Positions 59,999 through 64,000 of a stretch of 64,000 bases of DNA are shown in pieces. The stretch spans positions 18,542,865-18,606,864 of the forward strand of contig OY997645.1 in NCBI GenBank assembly GCA_963921795.1, read 5' to 3'. Under the pieces are notes generated by a model, which searched no databases, had not been told where the DNA came from, and saw nothing but the letters and a program-made list of their open reading frames with translations. Made by a program: the position numbers and the translations under genes. This DNA comes from Nannobrachium achirus. Taxonomy: Eukaryota > Chordata > Actinopteri > Myctophiformes > Myctophidae. Each line of letters starts with the position of its first letter. Within the stretch, counting starts at the first letter, position 1.

Positions 59999-60215
59999 AA
60001 AAGCCGTGAAAATGTGTGGAAATCTTTGAATATAAACGTTAAATGTTACAATATGTATTTTCAAGCGAACATTTGTAACTTTTTTGCTTCTGGGGGGTCC
60101 CTGGACCTAAATATTTTGAAATGGGCGTCCATGGCCAAATACATATAATTTTGGGGGTCCTTCACATGAAAACGTTTGAGCACCAACTGACATAGAAACA
60201 CCTTTCGCGATTTTT

Positions 60216-60275
60216 CAAAAATAGCAGATCTACAAGCTAGTGCCGCGCTGCGAGCTTGTATATCTGCTATTTTTC
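60216..60275. repeat. GATCTACAAGC palindrome, copy 13
   Basis: AAAAATAGCAGATCTACAAG and matching right arm TTGTATATCTGCTATTTTTC, with an asymmetric centre CTAGTGCCGCGCTGCGAG. Confidence 0.92.
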
Positions 60276-60649
60276 AATAGTTAAAGCACAAAATAATGTG
60301 TTCCCGGTCTAAATGGGGTTAGACCCCCTCCCCCTACGAAGAACATTCATGGGGGGGGGGGGGGGGGCCGCAGTGAATCCTTGGCTTGTACCCAGGGCCC
60401 AGAATGTGGTGTGACACCCCTGGCTGCAGTGAGGCTGTATGTAGCGATGGCGAGGCATAGTTCCACAGCGAGCAGTAGCCTCCTGTCCTGTGCTGCAGAC
60501 GACTGGCCTTCTGGTGAGTTACGCAGTGCAGTGGCATACAGTTGACTTCATTAGTGGGTCCCTCCCTTCGAGGGTGACGCGATATATTTACTACTGCGCC
60601 GGGCAAAGGACAGATGCTCCTCTCCACCTATCACAGAGATGTGATGTGT

Positions 60650-60979
60650 ACTGGGGGGGGTGTGTGCGTGCGTGCTTGTGTGCGCGTGTGTGTGTGTGTG
60701 TGTGCATATAAAAGGTATAAACAGATTGAAAAATTCTGTTGTGTGCCAGATATGATGGCCCGTGGTACTATGCTTACATGTTTGCTTTGATATTTGATCC
60801 AGTGTAAATTTATGATGAAATGAAAGCCTGAAATAACACATTTCAATGTGTGTGTGGGTGTTTGTTTGCGTGTGTGCTTACGCTGGTGGGTTTGTGTGTG
60901 TGTGTGTGTGTGTGTACGCATGCTTCTGGAGTGACTGAGTGGAAACAGACCGTTGAGAGTATGTATTTGTTAGTGTGCG

Positions 60980-61056
<77 letters not shown>

Positions 61057-61166
61057 GCACACAGGCATGCTTTATTTTTTGTCGAACAAGCTTGTGTGGT
61101 GAATATTTGTTTATTAATTAATTAGTATGTGCGTGTGTGCGTACATGCGTGTGCATGCTTGCTTAT

Positions 61167-61254
<88 letters not shown>
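60650..61254. repeat. Cluster of GT microsatellites
   Basis: GT-rich arrays at 60660-60705, 60850-60916, 60987-61053 and 61171-61254 separated by short unique spacers. Open frames through them are Cys/Val artefacts. Confidence 0.95.
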
Positions 61255-61255
<1 letters not shown>

Positions 61256-61640
61256 AGCACATTAGCAGCAGTACCATTAGCTTCTGCTTGTCACATCTGA
61301 TGGCTCTCTCTGTGTCTTTCCTTATCACGGCCTGACGTGGAGGAGGCTATTAGTGGTTACAGGGAGGCGGGTAGCAACTGAGGAAGAGAAGCAAAAGAAG
61401 CAGAGAGAGGAAGAGTAGAGAAACAGACAGGCAAGAGAAACAACCAAGAGAGACGGCGTAACAAATGAAATAAAAGGATACAAAGAGGAAGAGACAATAC
61501 GAGGCAGAAATAGCGAGACAGAGGGAAAAGAGTAGACTAGACAGACTAACAAAGATAGGGGGAGGGAGGCGGAACGCAAGAAAAGACACAAGGAGACAGA
61601 CAAGGGACGTGGTGGGCCCCTGATTCATTTTTTTTTATTT
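61255..61640. other. Purine-rich sequence, no gene
   Basis: GA-rich, weakly repetitive (AGAGAGG, GACAGAC) from about 61380 to 61610. Confidence 0.5.
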
Positions 61641-61897
61641 TGTCGTTGTCGGGTGGAAACCTTATATGTCCAAAACCGTTTGTTTTGTATTTATCATTTA
61701 AAAATGATTTAAACTAGTGAGAACAGCCGATCTACAAGCACACAACGCCTCGCACCGTTGTGTGCTTGTAGATCTGCTGTTTTCACTACTTTTGTGCAAC
61801 GGCCTTGCCTTGTATGATGAAGCAGGGCTTTGCTTTGCGAAAAAAAATTATAAATTTGAAACTTGGAGATACGAGGTTTCTGCCCGAAAATGACGAT
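61641..61897 (-). mobile_element. MITE family M1, copy C (reversed)
   Basis: Starts TGTCGTTGTCGGGTGGAAAC, then TATGTCCAAAACCGTTTG, the hairpin at 61715-61788, the reversed GATGAAGCAGGGCTTTGC block, and ends ATACGAGGTTTCTGCCCG-AAAATGACGAT. Unit order is the mirror of copy A. Confidence 0.87.
61715..61788. repeat. GATCTACAAGC palindrome, copy 14
   Basis: TAGTGAGAACAGCCGATCTA and CAAGCACACAACG pair with CGTTGTGTGCTTGTAGATC and TGCTGTTTTCACTA. The centre CCTCGCAC keeps only part of the inner stem. Confidence 0.94.
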
Positions 61898-63264
61898 TTA
61901 CTTTGTTGGCTGCACAGCCCCCAAAATGGAACGAAGGCTTTATTTTTTATTTTTTTCCTAATGGCCGGCCTGGACCGGCCGGGAATGAACCGGCCGTTCG
62001 GGAGTTGTCCCGCTTTTCCCAATGGCCAGCACGTCCCTGAGACAGACAAAAGAATTTGAGAGAAAAAGAGAGAAAGAGAGAGAGGGAGAGAGGGATACAT
62101 TGGAGGTGGGAGGGGCAGAGTGGGCTAAAGGTGAAGAACAAAGTGGTGCAGCAACATGCAGATGTTTTATGGGTGTTTAGCAGGTCCTGGTGTGAGGCAC
62201 TCAGTCACTCATAATAAACAGGCGTGATGCACGATTAAAAGCACCTGGTGCTTCTCCACAAGATATTAAGTCAAGCCCATAACCATCAGGGGGGAAAGTG
62301 TACAGCAGACCTAATTGTCCTTTGTGTGCGCACGTGCGTGTGCGTGTGTGTGTGCGTGTGTGTGTGTCTGTGTGTGTGTGTGTGTGTCTCTTCACTCTCC
62401 TGATCCTGTGTCTGTTTCCCACAGTTTTGCCAAATTTAAGGTGTGACCAAGCCAGAATGACATCTCTCCAATGTCAATTACAGAGAGTAAACTGTTATAG
62501 GCATTTCAAAAACAGGCTGTTTAATTTTCCCCCCTCCTTTTTTCTCTACAATGGCTGTAGGCCTATAGCATTTTTGTATTTCAGCTGCGGCTCTTCTGTG
62601 TGCATGCACGTGCATACAATTGTCAGACCTGCATTTCATAACCCAGCGTTGAATGTTATGACTGAACATTTCTAACCAAAATGTGCAAGTGGTAATGGGA
62701 GGAAAATACAAATAAAAACTAAGTAAGACGTATAGTTTTGACAGTTTAGCGTCTTTAAAAGTAAAAACCATAAAATGATCATGAGACAGTTGGCCAAATA
62801 AGTTTCCTCAGATATTGGGTATGCCACATCTATTAGAAATAATATAACTGTCAAACCTTCAAGCGAGTGATGAATCGGCAATGCCTACACTAGTACACTG
62901 AGTTCTGAAAAAAGAATTGGCTTGTGAAGTGAAAGCTCAGGAGGCCCTCTGGAAAGATCTACAGTACAGTAAGTTGTGTAGGAAACCGGCCCCTGACATG
63001 ATGCTGGCAAAGCAACCCGAGCAGTATCCAATACAGAGTCTTCCACATTTCTACAAGTTGTGAATGGTATACACGTGAGACTGAACTGCTCTCTGTACAG
63101 CTTCTCAGCTTTGAGTTTAGATGCCATCAGCTGGAGTGTTTGCCTTGAGCTCAGTGCGAGAGGTATAGGCTGGGGGGACTTCTCCAGCAGCGCCGCTGAG
63201 AAACTCCCATGAAAGAGAAGAGAGCCTTTTATCTCCCATGTTGTTACCATGCTCATATCCTCAC
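61898..63264. other. No gene seen
   Basis: Contains GGCCGGCCTGGACCGGCCGG near 61962-61981, a GT-rich tract at 62331-62391 and a TAGGCCTA octamer at 62558. No supported exon. Confidence 0.5.
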
Positions 63265-63800
63265 CAGTGGCGTCAGTTCAGAAAAAGCTAGGGTATGGCA
63301 ACATGACTGGTGTCGACGCCAGTCATGTTGCCATACCTTAGCAACAGACATTTATTTTAAGAAGTACATTTAATTTTTTTCCCCCCCATTTCTATGGTTT
63401 CTTGGGCTGAATATGGCAGCCTGGAACGGTTGTTCAAGTGCAGCTAAACTACTTGGCATGTTAGTAAACGGGCCACAATTAACAATAATGCATTGCACCT
63501 GTGCAGCTGACCTGCGGAACCTGGGAATAAACCATTTTGTCAAGATGGGGAGAATACAAGTCTGGAGAATATAATCATAATACCTTGTTAAAGTGACCAT
63601 TTTGTTATTTTTTATTTAAAGTTAAAGTTATTTTATTGTAATTTAACAACATAACTAGTAAGACACCTCAGGGTGACATTCGACCTCGCCTTTATAGACA
63701 ATGAGACTTTCATGGATTTATATTTAAAAGTAACTTTGCCGTACCCTGGACCCAGGGTACGGCAGCTGCATACCCCTGCCATACCCAATTGACGCCCCTG
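63265..63800. mobile_element. hAT-like element, uninterrupted reversed copy of 13003-14308
   Basis: Starts CAGTGGCGTCAGTT and ends AATTGACGCCCCTG, flanked by ATCCTCAC (63257-63264) and ATCCACAC (63801-63808), one mismatch in eight. It serves as the empty-site reference showing the insertion in the 13-kb copy. Subterminal hairpins GTATGGCAACATGACTGG (63292-63337) and TACCCTGGACCCAGGGTA (63743-63760) are present. Confidence 0.93.
63292..63337. repeat. Subterminal hairpin, short-loop form
   Basis: GGTATGGCAACATGACTGG and its exact complement around TGTCGACG. Same arms as 14221-14282 with about 10 bases less in the centre. Confidence 0.95.
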
Positions 63801-63808
63801 ATCCACAC

Positions 63809-64000
63809 CCAACCACTGCCGCACCCATTACGTGCTACACCATCGCCTTGCTGTTTTTGTAGCTGGGCTCTCTGGAGGTTTCACAAAGCATGCTCAACAT
63901 GCCGTGGGTGTTGCATGAACCTTTGAAGTATGTTATTTTTTTCTCCCAACCTCCTTCCCGTTACTGTATTTCACTTTTTTCCCGACTTTCCTCTCTTAGT
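63809..64000. other. No gene seen
   Basis: Short unique sequence to the window end. Confidence 0.5.

Larger units (their letters stand above)
59849..60422. mobile_element. hAT-like element with two internal hairpins, second copy
   Basis: Starts CAGGGGCGTCACAAGG and ends GTGTGACACCCCTG, flanked by GCTGCAAT (59841-59848) and GCTGCAGT (60423-60430), one mismatch in eight. Same internal order as 24700-25262 with an extra TTAAAGCACAAAATAATGTG segment and a G16 run near 60352. Both hairpins are present but shortened. Confidence 0.93.

Overview
The window looks like non-coding nuclear DNA from a ray-finned fish: a gene desert or a very large intron. Evidence: long uninterrupted (CA/GT)n, (GA/CT)n, (AAAG)n and (ACAG)n microsatellites; many short non-autonomous DNA transposons with hAT-type ends and 8-bp target duplications; tRNA-derived SINE remnants of teleost type; and no open reading frame with recognisable protein domains. 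The longest open frames are microsatellite translations (poly-CV, TH, SL, RE). I find no transposase, reverse transcriptase, rRNA, functional tRNA, CRISPR array or viral gene.

One candidate gene part is supported: a possible first coding exon on the + strand at about 35269-35781. It has a 5' leader with several upstream ORFs, an ATG at 35712 opening a hydrophobic signal-peptide-like segment, and a consensus splice donor (GTGAGT) at 35782. I cannot name the gene. If real, sequence downstream of 35782 is intron 1 and sequence upstream is promoter and intergenic.

Layout: 1-6.3 kb, microsatellites, the first hairpin MITE and a hAT MITE. 6.3-8.1 kb, telomere-like arrays, Harbinger-like elements and a 0.9-kb foldback element with a 76-bp minisatellite. 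10-15.2 kb, a 124-bp tandem duplication, a purine/pyrimidine tract and three hAT elements, one carrying a nested 0.8-kb insertion. 20-25.3 kb, long GT arrays and a two-hairpin hAT element. 27-31 kb, a GGCGCTATA repeat cluster, a telomere-repeat-bearing MITE, a split SINE and a large palindrome. 32.4-35.1 kb, a CA-flanked fish repeat split by two sister MITEs, then a hAT MITE beside the candidate exon. 36.9-37.4 kb, another hAT MITE. 38-50 kb, mostly unique sequence. 50.5-64 kb, a 460-bp foldback, further hAT and hairpin MITEs, a GC-rich segment and tetranucleotide arrays.

The most interesting feature is a dispersed palindrome. At least 14 hairpins of 55-85 bp share the core GATCTACAAGC...GCTTGTAGATC. 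They sit inside at least five otherwise unrelated element families (different terminal repeats, several with clean 8-bp duplications), and outer and inner arms change sequence between copies while staying self-complementary. A second shared module, GTCGGCAGGTTAGC plus TTAGGG-like repeats, recurs in four places, one of them inside a MITE with terminal repeats and an 8-bp target duplication.
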